Assembly (NCBI GenBank): GCA_037951105.1
Contig: JBAMJV010004309.1
Span: 97,501 to 161,500 of the forward strand
Length of the DNA stretch: 64,000 nt
From: Echinarachnius parma
Taxonomy: Eukaryota > Echinodermata > Echinoidea > Clypeasteroida > Echinarachniidae
Reading direction: 5' to 3'
Numbering within the stretch: position 1 is the first letter of the stretch; the number at the start of each line of letters is the position of its first letter. Positions 45,901 through 57,068 of this stretch are shown here, piece after piece. The position numbers were made by a program, and so were the translations under genes. The notes below the pieces were generated by a model, which saw only the letters and a list, made by a program, of their open reading frames with translations, was not told the origin of the DNA and did no database searches.

Positions 45901-47137
45901 CCACCTTCAAAATTAGTTATTTATTTATTAACCTTTTATTTCAACAGGGTTATTAAGATTGATTTCTACAATTTAAGTATACTGTAATGAAAATATCAGT
46001 TTTCAATGATAAAATACTGGTTTAGCCATTAACTAAGATTTGCAAGAACTTTCTTTTCCATTAGATGGAACTATACTAACTACATGTATGTTTACCACAT
46101 GCAACAATTACAAAGGGTTGATGAAACGTATACGTATTACTGAAGTCTAATATATCAACCAAGTGATGTGTCTAAGTTTCGTGGTAAGTAGCTGCCATTT
46201 GGCCAAATAATGAACACAAATCCGAAAACATGAAAACGAACAATCTTATTGCAAATGAGCTTAGCTGATTGAGACTACAGTATAAACATTACATCCCTTA
46301 TAGTTTGAGTATTGCAATTTATTTCTGTTGACTTGTTTGATTTTCTAATGGTGGGTAATGCAGTCATTTGGAAGGTAGTCAGTCCTGATTCATTACCGAC
46401 TGGCCCAGGTAAAACAATACTTGTCTATAAACACAATACAAACACATGCACGTGACTTGTTGTGAGCACCATATTCAATCAATTCATATTACGCGGGATT
46501 GAAAGTGATGTATCATTTTTTATTATGTCAAAGTGATTTGCACGTGGAAGGAGAGCGCTATGGGCTTTATTATAACATTATCATTTATACGTTTATTGCA
46601 GTGACATTTAAAAGTCGCTGAAATAAGCTCGAAACCGTCTCCACCTTTACATTAATAAACATTTACTTTGACATGTTTGAGGTTTTTCGAACTAAAAGGA
46701 ATCTTCCCCTTCTTGTACACGTATATTCGTTTGTTTTATGTTAGTTATTTGATTTATAAAATCTGACTTTATTAGCAGTTGTTGCTAAAAATCTATACAT
46801 CCCCACAATACAAATCTTCTCGCATGCATCGCGAGCCAACGTTTTACATTTTGATCATGCTTCCCCAAGGCCCCAAGTTACAAACCTGCATGTTTTCCCC
46901 CCGTATTAATGCACAAACAACGACAGCTTCGATTTGAACTTTATTTCACATTTAACGAGTAATTGTGCACCAATACTTAACAATGAATATTTCATATAAC
47001 AAAATTCGTTTTAGACCGTTAAATATGTTGTCATTGTAAATCAACACTTATTTATTGTGTTTCTAATACGAGAAAACATTTCATGAACTTAATTAACATG
47101 AATTGCACGGACATCGCCGCACGGGCATGCAAACAGT
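45901..47137. other. Nothing recognised
   Basis: No gene, TIR or array in 1.2 kb. Confidence 0.45.
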
Positions 47138-47325
47138 TTGTTTGTTTGTTTTTATTTCCGAAATTCAAATATACATACAAGTTAAAAAATACATATAAAG
47201 TAGATTTCAAATAATAATACAGTAAGTAAATTATAGTAAAGTAAACAAACGGTTGGAAAGCCGATTTCAGGACCATTTTCAAAATGGTCATGTTCTTCCA
47301 TGGGGTCCAAAGAAGAAGAAAAAAA
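47138..47325 (-). mobile_element. LINE 3' UTR fragment
   Basis: On the minus strand TTTGGACCCCATGGAAGAAC begins a segment like the GGACCCC-containing 3' UTRs at 28.4 and 50.4 kb. It ends in GGAAATAAAAACAAACAAAC. No coding part is left. Confidence 0.65.
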
Positions 47326-47690
47326 TCATATTAATTTACATACAATAGCAGAGTATTTGTTCCAATACCGTACGAATTTGTAATACAATTTTGGGCCTTT
47401 AAAACCGTATATCACTCGTTAGATTTCCGTGATGTCCATATTGCCTTTTACGTGCTACGCGAGGACGCTAATGAACGCAATGCAGCTGCATGCGTCTGCA
47501 GTACGATCGTGCATGCGATACCCTTGCGGCTTTCACACGAGCGTCTTGCGATTGGAGTCGTGAATACCCCCAAGGGCATCGCATGTGCCCCTCCAAATAT
47601 GTGACCGTACGATTACCCTAGATTTGTGATCTCGGATTTTGTTACATTTTTTCCCCCCACAATTTTTTGTTAACGAATTACCTTTCAGTC
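47326..47690. other. CG-rich stretch, unassigned
   Basis: GCATGCGA/TCGCATGC words recur between 47450 and 47590. No gene. Confidence 0.35.
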
Positions 47691-47768
47691 TTGTTTGTGG
47701 TTGCTGCGATGTGGTTGCTACGACGTGGTTACTACGATGTGGTTGCTACGACGTGGTTGCTACGAGTC
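47691..47768. repeat. 15 bp minisatellite, five units
   Basis: TGTGGTTGCTACGAC-type units repeat at 15 bp spacing with C/T and A/G variants, giving a repeated W-L-L-R pattern in one frame. Confidence 0.9.
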
Positions 47769-48061
47769 CGCGATGATGCTTCATCTCGAAGTTGGGCGAG
47801 AGGGGTTCTAATCAAAGATCCCAAAGTCCATGTTGTCATCAGATCCCTTCATACTCTCCTCTTAACCCGTTCACCTCGAGATTCTGAAATCCCCATAGTC
47901 TTTGTACATAGCCCACCTGGTTCCCGTAGACAATGGGTTAACTGAGAGGTGTAATTAGGATTTCTATTCAGTATAACAAATAATTCATAGTAAAATCATT
48001 AACAAATGGTGACGTCACAATTGGAAGTTGATTAATCAATTGAATCCAATGTTGTGCTATT

Positions 48062-48453
48062 ATTAGGGATCTAGTATTCTTTGTTGGCATGTGCAGAAGG
48101 GGATGAATGGTTGGTATAACATGTATAATGTGTACTTTGGTGATCTGATATGTCCTCTGAGTCTTATGTGAAATTTGTACGTTAAATGGATTGTAGATGG
48201 TCGTGTAATGAGCGTAATGCAAAGTGATGTTTGCTTACTCATTGCACTGACTTTGTACACAGTTATGACTATCCAGTGGATAGTTACAAATCTGAACACT
48301 TCAATCATAAATTTCTCTCTAACAAAAAGGAAACCAAAACCTGTTCCATGCTCTATTGGTAAAATGTAAACAACAAGGTATGAGAAAACAAGTAGATTTC
48401 TAATGAAATTGTGTGGATTTGGACAATGTTACTAGATCGGGAGATCCCTTTAA
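48062..48453. mobile_element. TTAA MITE family A copy (A11)
   Basis: Left TTAGGGATCTAGTATTC, right GTTACTAGATCGGGAGATCC with CTTTAA. Ends on a TTAA shared with the next element. Confidence 0.82.
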
Positions 48454-49083
48454 AGGGACAGGTCCACTTTTACAAAACGTCTGAACAGCTTTCAGTTGAC
48501 GGATGGGGATCAATGTAACACGCACAAAAAAAATCAGAGCGAACAGCCCTCTAATTTGGATTCTACGAATGAAAAACGAATGCGTCCCTCCATTTAAACT
48601 ATATATCGGTCAATAAAGGAGTTCAACTGATTTAGCATAATATTACAACAATATAGTACTAATTCTCGTAAAGGTATTGTGAAGCCGACATTTGTTAACG
48701 TATGTCACGGAAAAAGATCTCAAAAAGAAAGAATATATAATTACATGTAGTCAGTTTAAGCGATGTTTGGGTATTTTGCTTGGTAAACGCTCACACATTA
48801 GTACTTATGCGCGGGTCATGTAGCTACGGGTCACGTAGGGGTCATGCATACCGATCTGGCACTCCGTGAAATCTATGTACGAACTTTCTCACCGGCCGAA
48901 AATAAGTATGTACCTATTTAACCGACGTCCCTCAGTTTATTCAGTTTTAGGTCTATAACTCCACGAAAAAGAGATTTCAAGCCCTAATTTTTTCAGGCAT
49001 GCTATTAAATGGCATTTCCTTTCATATAAGACAATAACCTTGCAACTTTTGAATTTTGGCTTGCAAAAGTGGATCTCTCCCTG
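48450..49083. mobile_element. TTAA-type TIR element (family I)
   Basis: Left TTAAAGGGACAGGTCCACTT then TTACAAAAC; right TTGCAAAAGTGGATCTCTCC then CTGG. TIRs of about 28 bp enclose 630 bp without a coding frame. The left TTAA abuts A11. Confidence 0.65.
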
Positions 49084-49619
49084 GAACGAATAAAATGCTC
49101 AAGTATCTCTTTAAGATGAAGAGGCGGTATATACCACGAGCTCACTGGGAGCGGGAAACCTCTTGGGAATGTTACGGTGTTCCCGCTCCTAGTGACGTCA
49201 GCCATGTCCAGAGTATGAATGTGTCATTCTTGAATTGTATATGAGAGGTTATTCAAGTTGTCCTACGACACCTTCGTTTGTAACGTCATTTGGCCTTGTA
49301 AAAAAAAAAAAAGAGGAAAAAATGCTGGAAAATGTTGGGAGACAATGTAGAAAACTGTATAAGAGAAGGGTAAGAATCTACCTGACAGATTGCTGTGGTA
49401 TGGTTATTGGCCGATGGGAAATCAGAGTACTCGGTATAGCCTTTAGTCAAGTCGTCGCGTTTTGAGAGCTGAACGCATGACATGGCGAACGCGACTAAAC
49501 ACCACATAAACCATGTAAACGGCTGCAGGCTCATCTTGGTATTATTTTTTTAAACAAGTTTTGTTTTAATTCAAAGATAGATTCAACTAACCAGAAATGA
49601 ATATTTAATTTTAATGCAA
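49084..49619. other. Nothing recognised
   Basis: GGGAGCGGGAAACC and GGTGTTCCCGCTCC at 49146-49190 form a hairpin. No gene. Confidence 0.4.
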
Positions 49620-49624
49620 AATTA

Positions 49625-49715
49625 GCTAAGAAAATTGGACTTCGCCGGGAATCGAACCGAGACATTCGGATTGCTAGACTGGTGCTCTAATCAGTAATCA
49701 TTGAGCCATAAGGCC
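49625..49715 (-). repeat. tRNA-derived SINE head (minus strand)
   Basis: On the minus strand TATGGCTCAATGATTA is A-box-like and CGGTTCGATTCCCGGC is a perfect pol III B box. The body is tRNA-like in spacing, but with an extended D region it is not an intact tRNA. It continues into GAAGTCCAATTTTCTTAGC. Confidence 0.7.
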
Positions 49716-49789
49716 CTTTTCATGATGGCGGCCCTTCCCAAAAACTTTGTAAATTCTCGATGCAGGTCTGCATTGAAAAAGGTTCAGGG

Positions 49790-49885
49790 AAGCCGCGCCA
49801 CTATCAATAAGAGCACCGGTCTAGCAATCCGGAAGTTTCGTGTGCGATGCCCGGCAAGGCCCAATTTTTCTTTGCTAATTTGTCA
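49790..49885 (+). repeat. tRNA-derived SINE head (plus strand, inverted partner)
   Basis: AGAGCACCGGTCTAGCAATC and GTGTGCGATGCCCGGC match the minus-strand copy at 49625-49715, and the tail CCCAATTTTTCTTTGCTAA also matches. The two heads point away from each other about 75 bp apart. The A box region of this copy is decayed. Confidence 0.65.
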
Positions 49886-50320
49886 ATCAATTATACTTTT
49901 TTGTTTAAATATCTTATCTGCGGAATAGATTGGGATTTTATTCATCTTTTCTTAAGCATACCCCCACATAATAATATATACCCCTTCCCCTAACCTTAAC
50001 ATATTTCCTATCACCCAATAAACAGACCCGTAACAAAACAAAAAACGTGTTATGCCCCAATCTGTTCCGCAAATAAAACAAACAAAAAGAAAATACCCCC
50101 GCCTGTATGCGCGACCCTCGTGTTAGCAGTCGTTCCTGACATTAATGCGTAATGTCTGGTCGAAAGGCTAAGTACTTGGTAAAGTTTACCATCCTCGAAA
50201 TATCAAGTGGCCAATGCGTTTATTACGCAAGCAATTCGCAAATTGAATTGGTAATCGTGATGGGTAGCCGCGTCATAATTATATAGGTCACTCAGTGATC
50301 TGCAGTATACTTACACCATG
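49886..50320. other. Nothing recognised
   Basis: No gene or array. Confidence 0.4.
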
Positions 50321-50551
50321 ACTTCAGATTCAGATTCAGTTTATTCAAACCATAAAACAAAAGTAACAAATATAAATGGCAGTTTGATAATCAAATATAC
50401 AAAATGGTGTTGGACCCCATAGAAGCAGGAGCTTGTAAATTGGGGCCCTTTTACAAATTATACAATTCTAAAGAAGTAATAATATGGTAGGTAGGTCATC
50501 ATTCACACCGTACACACACACCATTCACTCAAGCCCGCATCGTGGGCACTG

Positions 50552-51100
50552 CTATGAATACAAGAAGAGAATAGAAGGAGCGAAGAGGGGGATACGAAAA
50601 TACGAAGATAAAGAAAAAGGTGAATAGAAGAGCGAGTGAAAGTGTAACAGACAATCTGACAAAGTACCTAGTTTACAATAGTTGTTGCAGTAAGTTCTTT
50701 TTACATAAACACTTGAATCTTGAAAAGTTGTACTTGATCTTATATTCTCAGAGAGATTGTTCCATTTGCTTATGCCTACATTTTGAAAGGAGTTTAACGC
50801 ATGAGTAGTACGTACTGGTGGTTTGTGTAGTAATGATCTTTGTCTAGTGCTATAAGAATGTATACATGAATTACTTACGAACAATGTTTTAAATAGGAAC
50901 GGTAGATGTCCCGTATGGAAATTATACATAAATATTAGTGTATTCATAGTAATTAATTCCTGGATAGGGAGAATTTTCATCTTTAAAAATAGGGGACTTC
51001 TAGGGCTATTATATTCAGAGTGAGTAATGATCCTAATTGCCCTTTTTTTGTAACACACGTATTTTATTAAGATGAGAAAAATATGAATTACCCCACACAA
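50552..51100 (-). pseudogene. LINE RT C-terminal fragment
   Basis: KKRAIRIITHSEYNSPRSPL at about residues 18-37, LPIQELITMNTLIFMYNFH and YSTRQRSLLHKP, followed by IRSSTTFQDS, match the usual C-terminal region of CR1/L2-type RTs. The last ~50 residues are probably read-through into the 3' UTR. It is joined to the palm fragment through about 150 bp of frameshifted sequence. Confidence 0.8.
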
Positions 51101-51252
51101 TATTGCAATATGTCAAATGCGGTAATACCAACGAATTATATAGTAACAACAACACATTTTTGGGCAAAATATATTTCAATTTTGATAATATTCCAATACT
51201 TCTAGATATCTTTAAAACAACATTCTGAATATGGATCTTCCAATCAAGACAT

Positions 51253-51615
51253 TCATAAATAGCAAGAAATAATAATGATTTTACATTTTTTTTTAATATT
51301 ATGATTCATAGAAATAGCATCGATGGTTTCGGGAATTCTTCTATTCTTAGAATGAAATAAAATATAATTTGTTTTATCATAATTAACAATCAATTTATTA
51401 CTCCGGAACCATTCACCTAATGATCGTAATTCTGTATTTGCTATCGATATAAGTGTATGAATATTTCTATGAGACATAAAGGCAACGGTATCGTCAGCAA
51501 ATAAAGAGAATCGAAAAAGACGTGTGCTCATCAAAATATCATTAATATAAACTAAGAACAATAGCGGTCCTAAAACAGACCCTTGTCGTACACCACAGTT
51601 AAACATCTTTAGCAT
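51253..51615 (-). pseudogene. LINE RT palm fragment
   Basis: Contains GVRQGSVLGPLLFLVYINDI (residues about 8-27) and SLFADDTVAF with the catalytic FADD. NKLIVNYDKTNYILF follows. Everything upstream of the first motif is missing, and the frame is lost near a T run at 51283. Confidence 0.85.
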
Positions 51616-52729
51616 TAATCAATAAAACACAATTGCGTCATTGTTTAAGACGGTTATAATTTTTTGAAGGTTCAACACATTTTAGTTTGTTAACGATTTG
51701 TCTTCTCTGAAATGTTTTATGAATGACGCTATACGAGACGGAAGTGTGTGGGAGAAGGGCGGAAATATACGATTTTTCGGTCAATTTCGTAAGTTGGCCA
51801 CACGTTTTCATTTTGAGTGCATTCAATTTCACCGGTTTTGTCACCACAGCTGTATTTTGTAGTTCGAATTCGTTTTTTAACATTTCGATTCATAAAACGG
51901 TCATTCGAAAACATTTTGTTTCCATTTGATTAAAACATGTTTCTATTTCGTAAAATTGTCATTCAATATGTAATTATAAAGCGAGAAAATTCGTGATTAC
52001 GTAATACCGCCTTCCGTGAATTCCGTTGGCGAAATTGAATAGCGTGCTTTTTAAATTGAATATTATAGGTGCTAAATCACTTGACCGAAGAGCTAATTGA
52101 AATAGAATGAAGGAAATACAATTTTGAACGACAGTTTTAAGCATTCAGCTTAATTTCGCGAATATGAATGAACCGCTTGTCAATACGAATTAAAAGTTTA
52201 CAAAATTGGCCGGGAAAACCTATACTAGTTCGAACATGTCATTCAATGTATGTACTAAATTAAACAAACTGCATCTGCACATACAATTCAATACGATTAT
52301 GTAAGTATAACTAAATACTTATAAATACATCAATTATATAAATACAAACTGTAAAAATAAACTATAAAATAGAAAAATAATGAAATTATAACTAAATGTC
52401 TAAAAATCTCAGTTCAACCGGCCCTTTCTAAGCCCTAAAGTAACGGAAATATAATATGTTTAATCTATACGATGCAGAGCAGACAATCATAAAATGGAAC
52501 ACACAATATGTGGGGCTGTACAATTTTGAGAAAGGAGAATTCATAATGACCTTTCTTATCTTCTCTTTATTTCGCAAAAACCAAAACAAGCAAACGATCT
52601 CCACATATTTCACAAAGTCAAATAGTTTATCGTGTGATACCTGTCATTTTTTGTAATTTAAGTCATTTAATGTAGACGACGTTTAACATGGACACAGTGC
52701 CATGTTTTTTCTTCACAAGCGTGATTAAG
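51616..52729. other. Unassigned, with recurring ATTCGAAT/ATTCAATTTCG words
   Basis: Between 51720 and 52260, TTCAATTTCG, GTTCGAATTCG, CATTCGAAAAC and GTCATTCAATATGTA-type words recur in both orientations. This could be the subterminal part of a DNA transposon, but I could not find matching ends. No gene. Confidence 0.35.
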
Positions 52730-52990
52730 ATCGTTTGCCCGAATAGCATCCGTTTTTTTTTTTTACAATCTGAGCTGATTTTGCCATATTGGATTTCATT
52801 CTACCCCGGAAATTGGCTGACTTTCCACAAAAATGAGCCGATCTTGCCCCAAAAGAGCTGATTTTGAAAAACAGAATTTAGTCGTTTTTGTCTAAAATTA
52901 TGATGGTTTTGCCCGAATATGATTGTTTTAGGGGTCTTCAAACCCTCTTCGGAAGTTGGGGGAGGAGGGGGAGGCGGTTTTATAGCAACC
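52730..52990. repeat. Degenerate ~28 bp array with G-rich end (copy 2)
   Basis: GAGCTGATTTTGCC, GAGCCGATCTTGCCCC and ATGATGGTTTTGCCCGAATA units are followed by GGGGGAGGAGGGGGAGGCGG and TTTTATAGCAACCTTCC. The order (array, G-rich tract, GGTTGCTA on one strand) matches 6284-6540. Confidence 0.65.
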
Positions 52991-53714
52991 TTCCTATAAC
53001 CCTCATCATACCCGTATGGCTTCAAAGGACATTGATACGTGACATACGAGGCCTAAATTGAATTGACTTGTATTCGGCACGTACGCACGGAGGTGTTTAT
53101 ATATAGTGCTTCAAGACTGTTATCTTGTCCCATATCAATACATTACAATCAATTGCAGTTTACCATGTTCTGACTGAGTGTTTTGTTCAAAATGTATGGA
53201 CACTTGTAAATATATACTGATATTTTTAGAAACGTGTGTGTCACCCACGTTGCTATTTTTAAACTCCTATGCGCCCTTTTTTATTAACGTTTTAAAGATA
53301 ATCAAATTTGCATACAATCATAATAAGGATCGACTGTCAATTTCAACCCAGAATGGCTAACATATTCGTAATATCGTTTTACTGAAGAACGATGGGGATA
53401 ACTTTCAAATATGCCCTGTTTATTATTTTATAGTATTCTCCTCGTAAATGAAACAAACTTTAAAAGTTAGAAGTGAATATTTAGCTATACAATGATCAAG
53501 CCGAATAAAACATAACATTATATCTTTAATGAACCAGAAGAAGCCATTTTATATTAAAGGGATCTGTATTATCAATTGAATGATACCGCCAATAAACTAA
53601 AACAACAATAGCAACCACACCATGGTTTGCCCGGAGAATGCGGGAAGATTTTTTCGAAAATGGTCTTATATTTCTAAAACAATGTCCCCTGTGCAGATAC
53701 GAAGCAAGAACAGT
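52991..53714. other. Unassigned; short family A end fragment
   Basis: TTAAAGGGATCTGTATTATC at 53556 resembles a family A terminus without the rest. Otherwise nothing recognised. Confidence 0.4.
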
Positions 53715-53850
53715 AAACACACATGTTTCACAGTGATAGCACTCATCATACTGTGAACACTGGGGGAACACTGTCATGACTGTATAAAATATACGGTGAT
53801 CACAGTGTGAGCACGCTGCAAGCCCACTGTGATACACAGTGCGGGTATAC
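53715..53850. repeat. Cluster of CACTGTG / CACAGTG words (cluster 3)
   Basis: TTTCACAGTGATAG, ACTGTGAACACTG, AACACTGTCATGACTG, GATCACAGTGTGAGCACG, CCCACTGTGATACACAGTG within 135 bp. Confidence 0.6.
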
Positions 53851-53970
53851 TTATTATAATTGTAATTAATGTATACATGTATTACTATACTATGGTGTTT
53901 CTCAACGTTTCCACAACATGAATTAGTAGTGACACTGAAAAAAAAAACAACCCTGCAGATATAACCCGTT

Positions 53971-54560
53971 ATGGCTCAGTCACATTTGACACGGCGGCCG
54001 TACGGTCTAAAATTTCTACGGCCAATTACAAAAATAGGGCCGCCGTAGAATTTCTACGGTCACATGCATTAGCAGTCACATTTGCCACGGCCGCCGCACG
54101 GCGTATCTTTAATTTGTGGAGAGAGAAAATCTGCGGCTGCCGTACGGCCTTTAAAGTGATGACGCACGGTTGCCTCAGGGCGTCCCTGCGGTTGCCGTAT
54201 TATTTGAACAAATATCAAGGCAGACGCAAGGCGCCCGCAAGGCGACCGTAAGGCGGCCGCAGGGGGCCCATACGTCAACCGTGCGGCCAGACTGACGCTA
54301 CAGCTACACCCACATAGAGTATAGGAGTGGTAGCCATGGCTACGGCGTGTATAATTGCTTCGGCGACCGTAGAAATGAAAAAGAGTTATAACTTTTAGTT
54401 ATGATTCTACGGCGACCCCTACTGCCTGTAAAATATACGGTTACGCCGTATGGGGACCCTGCGGCCACCGCAGATTTTCTGCGGCAGCCGCACGTTTCTC
54501 TCGATTTCGGGGGCGTATGGCCGCCGTACGCTCGCCGTAGAGCAAATGTGACTGTAGCAT
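53971..54560. mobile_element. CG-rich TIR element with GGCCGCCGTACGG repeats (family T)
   Basis: Left GGCTCAGTCACATTTGACAC, right AGCAAATGTGACTGTAGC. Between them, words built from GCGGCCGCCGTACGGC and CTACGG recur more than fifteen times in both orientations. Another CAGTCACATTTG lies at 54073, so a nested or duplicated end is present. About 590 bp, no transposase. Similar in plan to families N (22439) and Q (41128). Confidence 0.75.
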
Positions 54561-54617
54561 TACACATAACATGTGATAAACACTGATATTTCTGATGGGG
54601 ATATCATATACATAAGC

Positions 54618-54641
54618 GGGGGGGGGGGGGGGGGGGGGGGG
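54618..54641. repeat. 24 G run
   Basis: Homopolymer tract; flanks unremarkable. Confidence 0.9.
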
Positions 54642-55636
54642 AGTCGCTTAACCTCTTTGCTTCATATATATGCTAATGTGAAATATGACATACTTCTACA
54701 TTCCTATCGACTTGTCAGATATGTTAACATAACGAGTTATGATCTTTCTCGGTTGATTGGCCTCCATTTATACTTGACTCGCCTGTATACGTGTGCATCA
54801 AAGAGCGTGGATGAAAACGAGCACATTTTTAAAAATCCAGTCGCATAGCCAGTCTCAGCCAAAACGAGGGTATAGGGTGTAGGGGGTCATGGTGGATGCA
54901 ATAGGGCATGGTTGATACCCTGCATGGTTGGGCAGCTTGTACTTGAAATTGATGGATTCATCCTTTGCGTGCATCGCATGAGAAGCAGTTTATACGAAGG
55001 ACGGAGGGACGCGGGGGTGGGGGTGGGGGTGGGGGGGGGGGGGTGGGGCCCGAATAAAACTTACGCCCGCATACTCCCTTCTCTTTGCAACGCCACTGTT
55101 TTACGATATAATGTCCAATCTGAATTAGAAGTGAGATAGAAGAGAGGGTGATCTCTTGGTTTTCTGACCCCGTGGGCACATTTTTTTTTTTTTTTTTTAC
55201 CAATTGACATCATGGGATATAAACATCCACACTTCCAGAGTTATCCGACGTGCATCTTTCTGTCAGAATATATTACTGCCTCAATTAATTGGATTTTCTT
55301 GATGACTATTTATAGTGCAGGCGGTCAGTTACTTTAGTAAGATCCATTGGTCTCAGTGGAACACCCGTCAAAATAGAGCGTGGATATCGGTCTAGTACCT
55401 GTATTTATTAAGTAACGCGCCTCGCAAACATGGCAAACAGGCCGGTATCGTCCCCGGGTATTACAGAGCAGGTCAAACAAGGGGCACGTATAATCGGAAT
55501 TATCCATAGGACCATTTTTGCGAAAATCTGGCCAAAATGTTGCTAAATGTTCGCAAAAATGTCCCAATATAATATTATAGGCACGTGTTTTCACATTGCG
55601 GGATGGGGGTGTCAGACTTAAGAGTCTGTTCACATT
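54642..55636. other. Unassigned, with GGGGGT-rich tract
   Basis: 55012-55048 is a G/T-rich tract (GGGGGTGGGGGT units then G run), and a T run lies at 55180-55198. No gene. Confidence 0.5.
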
Positions 55637-55925
55637 TAAGTGGGTGTGAAGTTAGGGAAAATAATTCACAGGGGGGGAGGGGCACGTACATTTCCTAAAC
55701 CCCTCCTAGTTACGATTAATCTCACGACTTCTCAGCACACATAGAACATGTAGAATGTCTAGAGTAAGTTAAGGAAAATGACTCCCAGAGGGGTACACCC
55801 CTACCCATCCGAACCCCGATTCATCATGAAATTCTAAGAACCCCAGAATGAAATAGCGGTGAGTTAATAAGGAAATAATTCCCAATGGGGCACACCCCCT
55901 TACCCCTCCTAGCTGTGCTATATTA
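55637..55925. repeat. Degenerate tandem repeat, about 3 units of 90-130 bp
   Basis: Each unit has AGTTAGGGAAAATAATTCAC-like sequence followed by AGGGGCACRCCCCTACCCCTCC-like sequence, near 55648, 55769 and 55866. Confidence 0.55.
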
Positions 55926-56599
55926 TCTAACAATTTATTGGAACCCTAGAAAAGAGGATGGTGGGGAAGAGAGACACGTTCGTTATCCTCCAATCATGTT
56001 CGAGTTCTGAGCTCCTTCCGTTAAATAGTAAAGTGTATCTCATAATTGATAAAATATATTATTGACGCAAGCTTCGCGGTAACATTCTGGTAAAGCGTTC
56101 GAAGTCTACTAATTAATTAATTACGTAATATTGGGTAGCAAATAATGCATCACAACCTCAACCAGGTCGAGTCGTGTAAGCAGGGGGGGGGGGGGGGGGG
56201 GAGTGGGGGCAGACTAATTGTTTAGATCAACGCACCGAGATCAACGCACCCCCCCCCCCCCCCCCCCCCCACCCCTGGCTACGTCCCTGTTGAGCATGGA
56301 CCTGGGGTAGGCTGTGCTGCCTGTGTATTTATAATGCATGTGTGGCAAGTGCAGAGGGCGCTATTACTATAGTCTTTCACATAAATACAATATAATATTA
56401 AGACTCTAGATTTATTCTTTAAAAAATACTATTTTCAAACAATCAACTTACTTGTTTTAGATTCTCTATATTCTCTCGCATCCTGTGACATATGCATTGT
56501 CTATGTACTCTATGCCACCATCTGCGTTTTAAACTGATCAGCTGTATTCTGCATAAATTGTATATAGTGTACCAATGTGAGTACCAATAATATAAGCAG
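55926..56599. repeat. Region with opposed G and C runs; no gene
   Basis: 19 G at 56183-56201 and 22 C at 56249-56270 are separated by 47 bp and could pair as a hairpin. The right flank CCCCTGGCTACGTCCCTG is the complement of a CAGGGACGTAGCCAGGGG type MITE end. AGAGGGCGCTATTACTATAG occurs at 56354. Confidence 0.6.
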
Positions 56600-56695
56600 A
56601 AAGCGATGCAATCGATTGCAAAGTTGCTATTAAACGAGCAAATCTGATTGGCTAAAAATGCGCATATTTGGCAACTTTACAATCGATTGCAAGTG
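56600..56695. mobile_element. Foldback MITE, family C-like (copy 4)
   Basis: AGCAGAAAGCGATGCAATCG at the left, CTTTACAATCGATTGCAAG at the right, with CAAATCTGATTGGCTAAAAA as the reversed centre. About 96 bp, shortened. Confidence 0.7.
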
Positions 56696-56832
56696 TTGTT
56701 TGGTCAAATGTATCAGCGTAGTGTAACGCAGCAGAGACTCGGCTGTTTTACCAATTCATGATGGGAATTAGGAGCACCATGAATTAAAGAAAATAATGTC
56801 AATGCCTAAGACAAGTAGAAGAAGCACCGACA

Positions 56833-57068
56833 TGCCCCAGGGGCGGATCTAGCTTTTTGCTAAGGGGGGGGGGGGGGTTTGACCCAAGGACGATGCGGAG
56901 CATCGTCCACGAGCCGCGAAGCGGCGATTTTTTTGCTATTTTGAACCCCCGTAAGTGATTTTTGTTCACTTTTTTCACTGATACATTTTCACTTGGCAGC
57001 CCAAGGGGGGGGGGGGGGGGGGGGTTAAACCCCCTAACCCCCCCCCCCCCCGTAGATCCGCCACTGTG
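56833..57068. mobile_element. hAT-like MITE, CAGGGGCGGATCTAG ends
   Basis: Left CAGGGGCGGATCTAGC, right GTAGATCCGCCACTG. CAGNGGCGGATC termini are a familiar pattern of hAT-type non-autonomous elements. Inside are G runs (56864-56877, 57005-57024) and a C run (57038-57051), plus GGACGATGC and GCATCGTCC words. I could not confirm an 8 bp target duplication. Confidence 0.75.

Larger units (their letters stand above)
50321..51615 (-). mobile_element. 5'-truncated, decayed LINE (second family)
   Basis: Minus strand: RT palm fragment (51615-51253), frameshifted thumb and C-terminus (51100-50552), 3' UTR with GGGGTCCAACACCATTTTG, and a TCTGAATCTGAATCTGAA repeat tail at 50325-50340. Distinct from the 28.3-32.6 kb element in tail and RT sequence. 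The 5' break lies just before the RT motif that precedes the catalytic Asp pair. Confidence 0.85.

Noticed and set aside
47667..47945. 92-codon frame starting in a W-L-L-R repeat
   Set aside because: The repeated part is a 15 bp minisatellite; the remainder has no domain I recognise. Not supported as a gene, though a small exon cannot be excluded.
49625..49885. Possible functional tRNA genes
   Set aside because: B boxes are good, but acceptor stems do not pair and one A box is decayed; repeated heads with shared tails fit SINEs better.
54069..54567. CG island promoter or coding exon at 54.0-54.6 kb
   Set aside because: The CG content comes from reiterated GCCGCCGTACGG words between TCACATTTG inverted ends; best explained as a TIR element.
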